Part shown: positions 34,463 to 43,880 of the stretch, piece after piece | Layout: the number at the start of each line of letters is the position of its first letter | How positions within the stretch are numbered: position 1 is the stretch's first letter | DNA from: DASWIG01 sp965371445 | GTDB lineage: Bacteria > Acidobacteriota > Thermoanaerobaculia > Multivoradales > J023 | Direction: 5' to 3' | Length of the DNA: 64,000 bases | NCBI GenBank assembly: GCA_965371445.1 | Contig: CBDUYN010000013.1 | Span: 1 to 64,000, forward strand | Made by a program: the position numbers and the translations under genes | The notes under the pieces: generated by a model | What the model was told of the DNA's origin: nothing | What the model saw: the letters and a program-made list of their open reading frames with translations, nothing else | The model's database searches: none

Positions 34463-37138
34463 ATGATGCCCTCTAGACGGTTGTCTCTCCTCCCAGCCTT
34501 TGACTCCACTCGTGCCACGGCCAGCCTGGCGCTCCTCCTTTGCGTGGCGGCCGCAGCTCCGGGACGGCCCCAGTCGCCCTGCGACTTGAAGCTGATCGAG
34601 GCGGAGGAGAGCTACGAAGCGGGCCGGTTCGAAGAGATTCCCGAGCTCCTTAAACCCTGCACCAAGGAGGCCAGGCGGCGCCAAGCGCGCCTCTATGCGC
34701 TTCTGGCCAAGACCTACGTCGTGACCGACCGCCTCGCCGAGGCACGGCAGAGCGTCGAAGAGCTCCTGCGGCTCGATCCCGATTTCGAGCCCGACGTCGT
34801 CCGCGACCCGGCCCGTTTCCTACGCCTGGTCTCCGAGGTCAAGCGGCAGGCCTTCACCGTGCAGGTGGCATCGGTCTCGAAGACCAACGAAAGCCTGCGG
34901 GAGGCGCCGGCCACTGTGGTGGTCATCACCGCAGAGATGATCGAACGACGCGGCTACATGGACATTGAGGCCGTCTTTCATGACCTTCCTGGCTTTGACA
35001 TCTCCCGAATTACGGGACAGGCCTACTCCAACATCTACCAGCGGGGTTTGCGTTCCGAATTCACGGATCAAATCCTCTTCTTGGTCGACGGAGTGGAAGA
35101 AAACGACCTCTACACCAACATCGCGCGAATCTCGAGACAATATCCGGTCAGCAACATCGAGCGCATCGAGGTCATCTATGGACCGGCGTCCACGATGTAC
35201 GGAGCCAACGCCTTTGCGGGAGTCATCAACCTCATCACCAAGAGCCCTGAGGAGCTTGCAGGAGGAGACAAACGGCTCGGAGTTACGGCGCAGCTGGTCG
35301 CAGGACCGGACAACACCCGCTACGTCGAAGCCAATCTGGCGGGGCAGGCCGAGAATAAAGCGTTGAGCTGGTCTTTGACCGCCAGGATGTTCGAATCCGA
35401 CGAAATGGACCTGACACGATACGCAGATTGGAACTATGACCCGGCAGACTTCGAGTCCGTCCCTTACCAAGACTTGCTTCGCATCGACGGCGCAGGAGTC
35501 GCAGACTTTCTGGCGTTTCTCAACGCCAATCCTACTCTCGATTGCCGTGGCCAGGCCGACTGCTTCTACGCGGTGAGCGACACCTCCGTGGTGCTGACCC
35601 CCGAGGGGGTCGCGCGCGCCGCCGCGCTCGATCAGTCGGCATACCTGCTGGGAGTAGAGGGTGTCCCCGTCAGCTTCGCGAACCCCACGGACGATTGGTT
35701 CCTTCAGGGTAGGTTGCGGATATCTCGTCTCGAGCTCGGGTTCCAGACATGGCGTAGAGAGGAAGGACAGATCGGTAGCTTTACCGATTTTTTCGCCGAC
35801 GCTACAGGCACCGGCGACGTCGAGGCCAATCAATTGAGCCATTTCTACGCCAAGTACTCCTGGTCGTTTTCGCCGAGCCTGTCACTAAATTTCTTCAGCC
35901 GTTTCAAACAGCACCAATGGGACGAGCCCTCAACCTTCAACTTCCTCGTCAGCTATGTCAATCAAAACCTCGGAGTACCGGAGCTGACTTTTGGAGTGCC
36001 GGCGATCTGGTTACGCTTTGACCTGTACGCTTCAAACTCCCAGCTCCGCAACGAGCTGAGCCTGGTCTACGAACCCTCCAGAAAGCTGAACCTGGTCAGC
36101 GGTATTGAGCTCAGGAACAGCTCCTACCAGGCTGCCCTGATCGGCGGACCTCCGAACCCTTCTGCGAACGGCTTCCCCTTTCTGACCCTGCCGGGAGGCA
36201 ACAACTTCACCGCGCGAGACGTCGGCATCTACTCTCAACTCTCCTACAGGCTTCGCGAGAATCTTAAGATTGTCGCGGGCGGCCGAATCGACGACAATAG
36301 TGAATCCAATTTCGCAGGTGGCTTTGGCACCGTGTTCAACCCACGCTTGGCGCTCGTCTACTCGTTACCCCGCTTCGTCTTCAAGACGATCTACTCGGAG
36401 GCCTTCCGAGCTGCCCCGAACAATCAACGGTTCGTCACCACTCCGATCATTCAAGAATTGCCGGGTCTCGGACTGGACCCGGAGAAGGTCAAGAACATCG
36501 AGGCCTCGATCTCCTGGCAACCTTCCAGCAACCTCTCCTCCGAATTGGTCGCATACGACGCGAGGTACAGCAGCATCGTACAGCTCAACACAGGAGTCCC
36601 TTGCAACGGATCGCCGTTTTGCTCCGATCCCGAGGGTACGACAGGACAGTTTCAGAATACCGGTTCACTGCGCATTCGAGGTATCCAGGCCCGAGCTGAG
36701 CTCAAATATAGGAATTATAATTTGTGGGCGAACTACACCTTCACGAATCCGCGAAATTCAAACCCGCTCTTCGGCGAGGTTGACCAGCTGAGGATTGCCG
36801 ACATCGCGAGCCACCAGGTGAATCTCGGCGTCCATGCGACACTGTGGCAGAACTTTACCCTCAATGCACGGTTCAACTACGTCGGCTCTCGCGACAGAGG
36901 GTCAGGGACTACGGTCAACGCCAGCCGGTTCAGCAAAATCGACGACTACACGGTCGTCCACCTGACCTTGGGTTACAAAGACGTCTTCCGACACACTCAC
37001 CTCCAACTGATCGTCAACAACCTCTTCGACGAGGAATACTTCCATCCTGGGGTCCGACAATCCAACAACCTAGCATTCGCCGATCGGCTCCCCCAGCGAG
37101 GTCGATCCATCTTCACTCGGATCCTGTTTTCCTTCTGA
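34463..37138 (+). CDS. TonB-dependent outer-membrane receptor with N-terminal TPR-like domain
   Basis: 891 residues from ATG after AAGGTGG. A signal peptide (residues 1 to about 33, ending in AAAAPG) is followed by a helical TPR-like region at about 38-130. The plug domain begins near 145 (APATVVVITAEMIERRGYMD, then RGLRSEFTDQILFLVDGVE) and contains the YGPASTMYGANAFAGVINLIT block. The beta-barrel runs to a C-terminal Phe (FTRILFSF). The TPR-like domain replaces the usual direct plug start. GC drops noticeably from about 34950 on. Nine bp from NRPS-1, so it may take up or export-protect against the cluster product, or import a chelate; this is inference. Confidence 0.9.
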   Translation: MMPSRRLSLLPAFDSTRATASLALLLCVAAAAPGRPQSPCDLKLIEAEESYEAGRFEEIPELLKPCTKEARRRQARLYALLAKTYVVTDRLAEARQSVEELLRLDPDFEPDVVRDPARFLRLVSEVKRQAFTVQVASVSKTNESLREAPATVVVITAEMIERRGYMDIEAVFHDLPGFDISRITGQAYSNIYQRGLRSEFTDQILFLVDGVEENDLYTNIARISRQYPVSNIERIEVIYGPASTMYGANAFAGVINLITKSPEELAGGDKRLGVTAQLVAGPDNTRYVEANLAGQAENKALSWSLTARMFESDEMDLTRYADWNYDPADFESVPYQDLLRIDGAGVADFLAFLNANPTLDCRGQADCFYAVSDTSVVLTPEGVARAAALDQSAYLLGVEGVPVSFANPTDDWFLQGRLRISRLELGFQTWRREEGQIGSFTDFFADATGTGDVEANQLSHFYAKYSWSFSPSLSLNFFSRFKQHQWDEPSTFNFLVSYVNQNLGVPELTFGVPAIWLRFDLYASNSQLRNELSLVYEPSRKLNLVSGIELRNSSYQAALIGGPPNPSANGFPFLTLPGGNNFTARDVGIYSQLSYRLRENLKIVAGGRIDDNSESNFAGGFGTVFNPRLALVYSLPRFVFKTIYSEAFRAAPNNQRFVTTPIIQELPGLGLDPEKVKNIEASISWQPSSNLSSELVAYDARYSSIVQLNTGVPCNGSPFCSDPEGTTGQFQNTGSLRIRGIQARAELKYRNYNLWANYTFTNPRNSNPLFGEVDQLRIADIASHQVNLGVHATLWQNFTLNARFNYVGSRDRGSGTTVNASRFSKIDDYTVVHLTLGYKDVFRHTHLQLIVNNLFDEEYFHPGVRQSNNLAFADRLPQRGRSIFTRILFSF

Positions 37139-37146
37139 GCTCCAAC

Positions 37147-40100
37147 ATGCGGTTCGTTGGTAACCTGGGAAACGAAGCCCCCCATTCAGCAAAGATGACA
37201 CGAGGATCTTCTGAGCACCGGAGCCTGGACGAGATCCGCGAAGAGGATTTCTCTCTTTCCCCTGGACAGGAGGCTCTCTGGCTCCTCTATCAGCTGTCTC
37301 CGGAAAGTGCGGCAGCATATAATCAGGTCTGGGCATTGCGAGTCCACATGCAGCTCGACCTGGTGGCGACACGCCGAGTTGCAGCAGCTCTCGTTGAGCG
37401 CCACGCCGCCTTGCGTACCACATTCCATGTTTCTTCGGGGAAGCCGCTGCAACGCCTGCACCAGAGCCTGGACGTCGACTTCTCGGTCACCGACGCCAGC
37501 ACGTGGAGCCCTCCCCGACTGGAGGAACGCCTGCATCAGGAGGCGGGGCGGCTGTTCGACCTTGAAAAGGGACCGCTTTTCAGGATCGCGGTCCTCTCAT
37601 GCTCTCAAGCAGAGCATGTGCTCCTCATGGGTACTCATCACGTCTACTCGGACTTCGCGTCGGCGGAAACCCTGGTACGTGAATTCTGGACGCTCTACAG
37701 CCAGGAAGTTGGGTGGAGAGCTTCGTCGCTGGCCCCTTTGACGAAGAGCTTCAGTGACTACATCTTGTGGCAGAAGGAGATCGTTGCCGGAGAGGAGGAC
37801 GAGCGCCTGTGGGATTTCTGGCGACAGCAATTGAGCGACGAGCTGCCGGTGCTCGAGCTCATGGGCGACCGCCCTCGTAAAGCGGTCCGGACCTATTCCG
37901 GCGCCCGGGTTTCCAAGCAGCTCGACCGCCAACTTTCAGCCGCCGTGAAGTCGCTGGCGCGGTCGCACCGCGCTAGCCTTTATACCACTCTTCTGGCCGC
38001 ATTCCAGGTGCTACTGCACCGCTACACCGGAGCCCGGGACCTCCTCGTCGGCTCCCCCACGGCGGTCATAGGTGCGGAAGCTTTCACCCATCTGGTGGGT
38101 TATCGCGTCAACCCGGTCGTACTGCGGGCCAAATTTGTGGACGACCTGACCTTCGCCGCCTTCCTGGAGCGCACCCGACATGCCGTGCGCGGTGCCCTCA
38201 AGAACCGGAATTTCCCCTTTCCGCGATTGGTCGAGCGTCTGCAGCCGGTGCGCGAACCAGGCCGCTCGCCGCTTTTTCAGGTGATGTTCGCATTTCAGAA
38301 GGCCCAGGGTGACGATGAGTGGGTGGAGCTCTTGAACGCCCTGGCCGTGCAGCAATCCGGGGTCCAGGTCAAGCTCCCAGGTGGGTATGTCGAGACGACG
38401 AGCTTGGCGATGAAGGTGGCCCTCTTTGACCTGACTCTGGCCATGGCCGTAACCGAGGGCCGTCTGATCGTTGCCTTCACCTACGATACCGAGCTGTTCG
38501 ACCCGACGACGATTTCCCGGATGGCGAGGCACTTCACGAGACTGCTCACGGAAATTGTCCAGAGACCGCACCAGCGAGTTTCGGAGCTGCCGCTCTTGGA
38601 GGACACGCAACGCCACCAGTTACTCGTGGAATTCAACGACACCGTTGCCGCTGGAGGCGCCCCACCCCGGCCGGAGCATGAAAACGTCATACGGTGGTTT
38701 GAAGAGCAGTCGGCGGCGACGCCCGACGCGACGGCGGTCATCGGCCCATGCGGCCGGGAATTGAGCTTCCGGGAGCTCAACGCCCGCGCCAACCGCCTGT
38801 GCCGCTTCATTTCGCGGCGCGGCGGGCGCCGCGGCGCATTGGTAGGCGTGTGTGTCGAGAGATCTCTGGATATGGTGGTGGCAGTCTTGGGGATCATGAA
38901 GTCGGGAGCTGCCTGCCTTCCCCTGGATCCTACCTACCCTCCGGCACGTCTGGCCTTCATCCTCGAAGAGACCCGAGCTCCGGTGCTTCTGACCCAGAGG
39001 GGTGTAGGGAAAATCGTCCAGAATGAGACGACGGTGATCTACCTCGACGGCGAGTGGCCACAGATCGCTCTAGAGAGGTCTAGCAACCCGCCGGCGGAGA
39101 AGCTCACCGCTCTCGACCTGGCCTACGTCACCTACACTTCGGGCTCGACCGGTCAGCCCAAAGGGATCGCGCTCTCTCACTTGATGTTGAGCAACCTCAT
39201 TGCGTGGCACCTGGAAGAATGGCCGACCGGAGCGGGTCTTCTGGGCGGCGCACGGACTCTCCAGTTCGCCTCTTTGAGCTTCGACGTCAGCTTCTATGAG
39301 ATGTTCATTACCTGGTGCTCCGGCGGAGCTATGGTCCTGGTGCCAGAGGACTCGAGGCGGGACATCTCGGCGCTTGCACATTTCTTGAGAGCCACCAAGA
39401 CCGAGAAAGTGATCTTGCCAGTCGTCGTGTTACAACGCCTGGCGGAGGAGTGTCTGGCGCTGGATTTCGATCCAGGCCTCAAGGAGGTCACGACCACCGG
39501 GGAGCAGCTCCTGATCACTCCGGCCATCGCCAGGTTCTTTCAGCGTTTCGCTCCCATGTCCCTCCACAACCACTACGGCCCGTCGGAAACTCATGTGGTC
39601 ACCGCCTACACGCTGCCGCCCGGGTCCCGGAGCTGGGGCACACACCCTCCCATCGGACGGCCTATCGCCCAGACGACGGTATATCTGCTGAGCCGTCGAG
39701 GGCTTGAGCCAGTACCTTGCGGCGTGGTGGGAGAGCTTTGTGTCGGCGGGGTGTCGTTGGCCCGGGGATATCTCGGCCGGTCCGCCCAGACGGCAGAGAA
39801 GCTCATCCCCGATCCCTTTGCCCCGCAGCCGGGAGGACGGTTGTACCGAACCGGTGATCGGGCCTGCTACCGCCGCGACGGGAGGCTCGAGTTCCTGGGC
39901 CGCCTCGACCACCAGGTCAAGGTGCGTGGCTTTCGCGTCGAGTTGGGAGAGATCGAAGCCCTGCTGCGACGCCATCCGGCGATCGCCGAGGCGGCTGTGC
40001 TCGTCCATGGAGACGGCTCCGGCGGCTCTCGGCTTGTCGCCTACGTCGCTGTCGATGACCTGCAGCCATCCACCGTAGATGGCCGCAGCCTGCGGGCATT

Positions 40101-43100
40101 TCTCCAACAAAGGCTTCCCGACTATATGATCCCTACAGGGTTCGTCCACTGCGAGGCCCTGCCCTTGACCCCCAACGGCAAGGTCGACCGCCGGGCGCTT
40201 TCCAAGCTCGACAAGAGCCGAGGCGAGCTCGCGCGCACCAGCGTCGCCCCTCGATCCATGACGGAGCGGACCGTCGCGGAGATCTGGGAGACCATGCTCG
40301 GCTGCACGCAGATCGGCATCGATGACAACTTTTTCGAGTTAGGCGGACACTCCCTGGTGGCAGCACAGGCGGCGGCGCGGATCGGCCGCTTCCTCGAGGT
40401 GGAATTGCCCTTCAAGGATTTCTTCGAATTTCCCTCCGTGGCGAGGCTGGCGAGACGAATCGACGCGTTGCGCGAGGAGAGGATGGCTCTCCGCAGGCCG
40501 CCGGTCGAGCGTGCGCCAAGAGATCAGCCCCTACCTTTGTCCTTCGGTCAGCAACGATTCTGGTTCCTCGACCAGATCGGGCACCAAGACGTCCAGTACA
40601 ATCTTCCTCTGGCGATCGGCCTGAAGGGTCGGCTCGACGTCGGCAGCTTGAACCGTGCTCTGGCCGAGATCGTGCAGCGCCACGAGATCTTGCGGACCGT
40701 CTTTGCGCCCATCGACGGACAGCCGGCACAGGTCGTCTCCGGTCACGTGCCTTCGAGCATTTTTCACTTGCTCGATCTGAGAGAAATTCCAGACGACTTT
40801 CGAGAGACAGAGGTTCGCCGCATCATCTCCGAGCAGACACGGCAGTATTTCGACCTCTCCCTGGGGCCGTTACTTCGCCCTCTTCTATTAGAATTGGACA
40901 GCGAGCAGTACGTCATTTTGGTCACCATGCACCACGCCATAACGGACGGTGGATCGATCGAGATTTTTTGCCGTGAATTGCTTTCTCTTTACGAATCTTT
41001 TTCGGCCGGCCGGCCATCGCCGCTCGCCGAGTTGCCCGTCCAATATGCCGACTACGCCTACTGGCAGCGCCTGTCGCTGACGGATGAAGTGCTCAGGACG
41101 CAGCTCGAATACTGGAGACGGCAACTTGCTGGCGCTCCCGACACCCTCCAGCTCCCCGGCGACCGGCCACGGCCCGAGATCCAGACCTACCGGGGTGCGG
41201 CTCACCCTCTCAAGATCGACCGCGGCTTGACGGACGACATCAAGGCTCTTGGCCTTACACACGGTGCCTCGCTTTTCATGAGCCTGACGGCTGTGTTCAT
41301 GACCTTGCTCTACCGCATCTCGGAACAACGCGATATCGTCGTCGGCTCACCGATAGCCAACCGCCCGCGGGAGGAGCTCGAAGGGCTGATTGGCTTTTTC
41401 GTCAACAATCTCGTGCTGCGATCCGAAATCTCCTCAGATCTCTCTTTCGCAGATCTCTTGAAGCGGGTGCGGGCGACCGCTCTCGGTGCCTATGCCCACC
41501 AAGACGTCCCTTTCGAGAACATCGTCGGGGAAATGCGACCACAGCGCGATCTGAGCCGCACTCCGCTCTTTCAGGTCGTCTTGGTGTTACAGGACGTATC
41601 CCCTTTTCAGGCGACGCTGCCGGAGCTCGTATGGGAGCGGCTCGATCTCGAATACAACACGGTACGCTTCGATCTGGAGCTACACCTGTGGGAGAGAGCA
41701 GGTGGCCTGAACGGCCTGGCCGTCTACAACCCCGACCTGTTCGACACCACCACCGTCGCCCGTTGGGCAAAGTCGTTCCCAAGGCTCGCCGCGGCCGCGG
41801 TCGAGAAGCCGGATTGCCGCCTCGGGTGGCTGTGTTTTCTGAGCCCTCCGGAAAGACATCAGCTTGTCGTGGAGTGGAACGTGGACGCCGGTCTGGGGGG
41901 GGAGGGAACCATCCCAGCGCTCTTCGAGAGCCAGGCCAGAAACCGGGGCGACGCCCTCGCCCTGGTCTGCGGTGATCAGCGCCTTACCTACAGCGATTTG
42001 AACCGTCGGGCCAATCAACTCGCCCACCATCTTAAGCGCTTGGGCGTCGGCCCGGAGAGCCGGGTCGCCGTCGCTGTCGAGGCGTCGCCGGAGTTGGTGG
42101 TGGGACTTCTGGGAACCTTGAAGGCCGGTGCGGCCGTGCTTCCCCTGGACCTCACCTCTCCCCCGAGCCGGCTGGAGCTTATGCTGCGCGATTCGCAGGC
42201 GTGCGCGCTGATCCTACAAGGAGCGGGCACCGACCTTCTGGGCGCTTCCTCGGGGCAGTGGCAGAGCGTCGACGTCGGGGCACCGGAAATTGCGCTCAAC
42301 AGCGACGACGACCCGCCGGGCGAGGTGGGCGCTCAGCATCTTGCCTACCTCATCTACACCTCGGGGACGACCGGACGCCCGAAAGCGGTGGCGATCACCC
42401 ACGGCCAGGTCCTTCCTATCCTGCTCTGGGGCTGCCGGTACTTTGGACTTGGCGAGGGCACGAGAGTGCTACAGACACTTTCTCCCGGCTTCGATTTCGG
42501 TCTGTTCGAGATCTTGACGACTCTGCTCTGTGGTGGTGCTCTACATTTTCTGCGATCGGCAGAGAGACCGGACGTCTCATGCTACACCGCGTACATCGCT
42601 GAGCACGCCATCGACACGGTGCACAGCACCCCCTGCTTTTTTCGCGAAATCGTGAACCAGGATCGTCAGCTCCCTTCTCTGGAAAACGTCCACCTCGGCG
42701 GCGAGCGCCTGCCCCGAGCCCTGGTCCGGCGGATTGCGGCGGTCACCGGAGAAGGTTGCCGGGTCTACAATGGCTACGGGCCCACCGAGACCTCGGTCAA
42801 TTGCGCCATCTTTCGCTTGCAGGGCCGGCCTCTTGACCGGGGAATCCGCGGTGAGGAGATTCCCATCGGCCGGGTGACGGCCCGAAATGCCATCTACTTG
42901 CTCGATCGCTCGGGGCAACCGACGCCCTGGAGCCTTCCGGGTGAGCTCACCGTCGGCGGGGCCGGTGTGGCTCGCGGCTATCTCAACCGGCCGGCCCTTA
43001 CAGCGGAGAAGCTCGTACCGGATCCCTGGAGCGGTCGGCCGGGAGCGCGCCTGTACCGAAGTGGCGATTTGGCACGTTATCAGGCGGACGGCCAGATGGT

Positions 43101-43821
43101 GTTCCTGGGACGCATGGATCAACAGGTCAAGATCCGTGGAACCCGTATCGAGCCCGCGGAGATCGAGGCTCTTTTACGCGAGCATCCGGCCGTCGCCGAA
43201 GCGGTCGTGACGGTCTGGGAAGACGGGACGGGCGATCCCGGGCTCGCGGCCCACGTGGTGCCGAGGGCACCCGGCGGGGAGGCGGAGGCAGCGATTCCCC
43301 GGCTGATGCCCGCGCTACAGAGTTACTTGCGGAAACGTCTGCCGAGGGCGATGCAGCCCACCGCCTGGTCTCTTCTCGCCGGGCTGCCTCGGAACGCCAG
43401 CGGCAAGCTCGACCGCAAAGCATTGCCGGAACCGGACGCCACACCCCCGGAGAGGGCCGCTCCCTACGTCGCGCCGCGCAACGTCCTGGAGAAATCACTG
43501 GCTGCCGTTTGGCGTCAGTTGCTGGAGCTTGAAATGATCGGCATCGACGACAACTTCTTCGATGTCGGCGGCCATTCCCTGCTCTTGTTGCGCTTGCACA
43601 AGGCGTTACGAGAAGAATTCGGCGACGGCGAAGTCGTCGATCTCTTTCGCTATCCGACCATCCGTAGCCTCGCCGCCCGTCTGCGCCACGTCGCGGATCC
43701 GCTCCCGCCCTCGGAGCCGCTCCGGCGAGCGCACGAGAGGACAGTGGCGCGACAGGAAGTGGCACGGCAGCGCCAATCCCGGCAACGGCATCGCGCGAAA
43801 AGCTCTGAGGAGAGCGCCTGA
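37147..43821 (+). CDS. Non-ribosomal peptide synthetase 1 (C-A-T-C-A-T)
   Basis: 2,224 residues from ATG 37147 (ATG 37195 is an alternative). Approximate order: C1 35-480, A1 515-1015, T1 1040-1100, C2 1125-1565, A2 1585-2095, T2 2110-2175. C1 is first in the assembly line and has HHVYSDF (H164-F170) in place of HHxxxDG; C2 has HHAITDG. Both T domains have the phosphopantetheine serine (GGHSL). Hand-aligned ten-residue codes are D-V-Y-I-T-T-H-V-V-K for A1 and D-F-F-H-H-G-G-V-N-K for A2; I match neither to a known substrate. A leading C domain often adds an acyl starter, so a lipopeptide start is possible. The last 45 residues are Arg-rich and helical and may dock to the PKS. No E or TE domain. 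Confidence 0.95.
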   Translation: MRFVGNLGNEAPHSAKMTRGSSEHRSLDEIREEDFSLSPGQEALWLLYQLSPESAAAYNQVWALRVHMQLDLVATRRVAAALVERHAALRTTFHVSSGKPLQRLHQSLDVDFSVTDASTWSPPRLEERLHQEAGRLFDLEKGPLFRIAVLSCSQAEHVLLMGTHHVYSDFASAETLVREFWTLYSQEVGWRASSLAPLTKSFSDYILWQKEIVAGEEDERLWDFWRQQLSDELPVLELMGDRPRKAVRTYSGARVSKQLDRQLSAAVKSLARSHRASLYTTLLAAFQVLLHRYTGARDLLVGSPTAVIGAEAFTHLVGYRVNPVVLRAKFVDDLTFAAFLERTRHAVRGALKNRNFPFPRLVERLQPVREPGRSPLFQVMFAFQKAQGDDEWVELLNALAVQQSGVQVKLPGGYVETTSLAMKVALFDLTLAMAVTEGRLIVAFTYDTELFDPTTISRMARHFTRLLTEIVQRPHQRVSELPLLEDTQRHQLLVEFNDTVAAGGAPPRPEHENVIRWFEEQSAATPDATAVIGPCGRELSFRELNARANRLCRFISRRGGRRGALVGVCVERSLDMVVAVLGIMKSGAACLPLDPTYPPARLAFILEETRAPVLLTQRGVGKIVQNETTVIYLDGEWPQIALERSSNPPAEKLTALDLAYVTYTSGSTGQPKGIALSHLMLSNLIAWHLEEWPTGAGLLGGARTLQFASLSFDVSFYEMFITWCSGGAMVLVPEDSRRDISALAHFLRATKTEKVILPVVVLQRLAEECLALDFDPGLKEVTTTGEQLLITPAIARFFQRFAPMSLHNHYGPSETHVVTAYTLPPGSRSWGTHPPIGRPIAQTTVYLLSRRGLEPVPCGVVGELCVGGVSLARGYLGRSAQTAEKLIPDPFAPQPGGRLYRTGDRACYRRDGRLEFLGRLDHQVKVRGFRVELGEIEALLRRHPAIAEAAVLVHGDGSGGSRLVAYVAVDDLQPSTVDGRSLRAFLQQRLPDYMIPTGFVHCEALPLTPNGKVDRRALSKLDKSRGELARTSVAPRSMTERTVAEIWETMLGCTQIGIDDNFFELGGHSLVAAQAAARIGRFLEVELPFKDFFEFPSVARLARRIDALREERMALRRPPVERAPRDQPLPLSFGQQRFWFLDQIGHQDVQYNLPLAIGLKGRLDVGSLNRALAEIVQRHEILRTVFAPIDGQPAQVVSGHVPSSIFHLLDLREIPDDFRETEVRRIISEQTRQYFDLSLGPLLRPLLLELDSEQYVILVTMHHAITDGGSIEIFCRELLSLYESFSAGRPSPLAELPVQYADYAYWQRLSLTDEVLRTQLEYWRRQLAGAPDTLQLPGDRPRPEIQTYRGAAHPLKIDRGLTDDIKALGLTHGASLFMSLTAVFMTLLYRISEQRDIVVGSPIANRPREELEGLIGFFVNNLVLRSEISSDLSFADLLKRVRATALGAYAHQDVPFENIVGEMRPQRDLSRTPLFQVVLVLQDVSPFQATLPELVWERLDLEYNTVRFDLELHLWERAGGLNGLAVYNPDLFDTTTVARWAKSFPRLAAAAVEKPDCRLGWLCFLSPPERHQLVVEWNVDAGLGGEGTIPALFESQARNRGDALALVCGDQRLTYSDLNRRANQLAHHLKRLGVGPESRVAVAVEASPELVVGLLGTLKAGAAVLPLDLTSPPSRLELMLRDSQACALILQGAGTDLLGASSGQWQSVDVGAPEIALNSDDDPPGEVGAQHLAYLIYTSGTTGRPKAVAITHGQVLPILLWGCRYFGLGEGTRVLQTLSPGFDFGLFEILTTLLCGGALHFLRSAERPDVSCYTAYIAEHAIDTVHSTPCFFREIVNQDRQLPSLENVHLGGERLPRALVRRIAAVTGEGCRVYNGYGPTETSVNCAIFRLQGRPLDRGIRGEEIPIGRVTARNAIYLLDRSGQPTPWSLPGELTVGGAGVARGYLNRPALTAEKLVPDPWSGRPGARLYRSGDLARYQADGQMVFLGRMDQQVKIRGTRIEPAEIEALLREHPAVAEAVVTVWEDGTGDPGLAAHVVPRAPGGEAEAAIPRLMPALQSYLRKRLPRAMQPTAWSLLAGLPRNASGKLDRKALPEPDATPPERAAPYVAPRNVLEKSLAAVWRQLLELEMIGIDDNFFDVGGHSLLLLRLHKALREEFGDGEVVDLFRYPTIRSLAARLRHVADPLPPSEPLRRAHERTVARQEVARQRQSRQRHRAKSSEESA

Positions 43822-43880
43822 TCGCAAGCCGCCGACCTCCCAGGACAATGGCTCTGGCCGACTCAGATGAGCCGAGCCTG

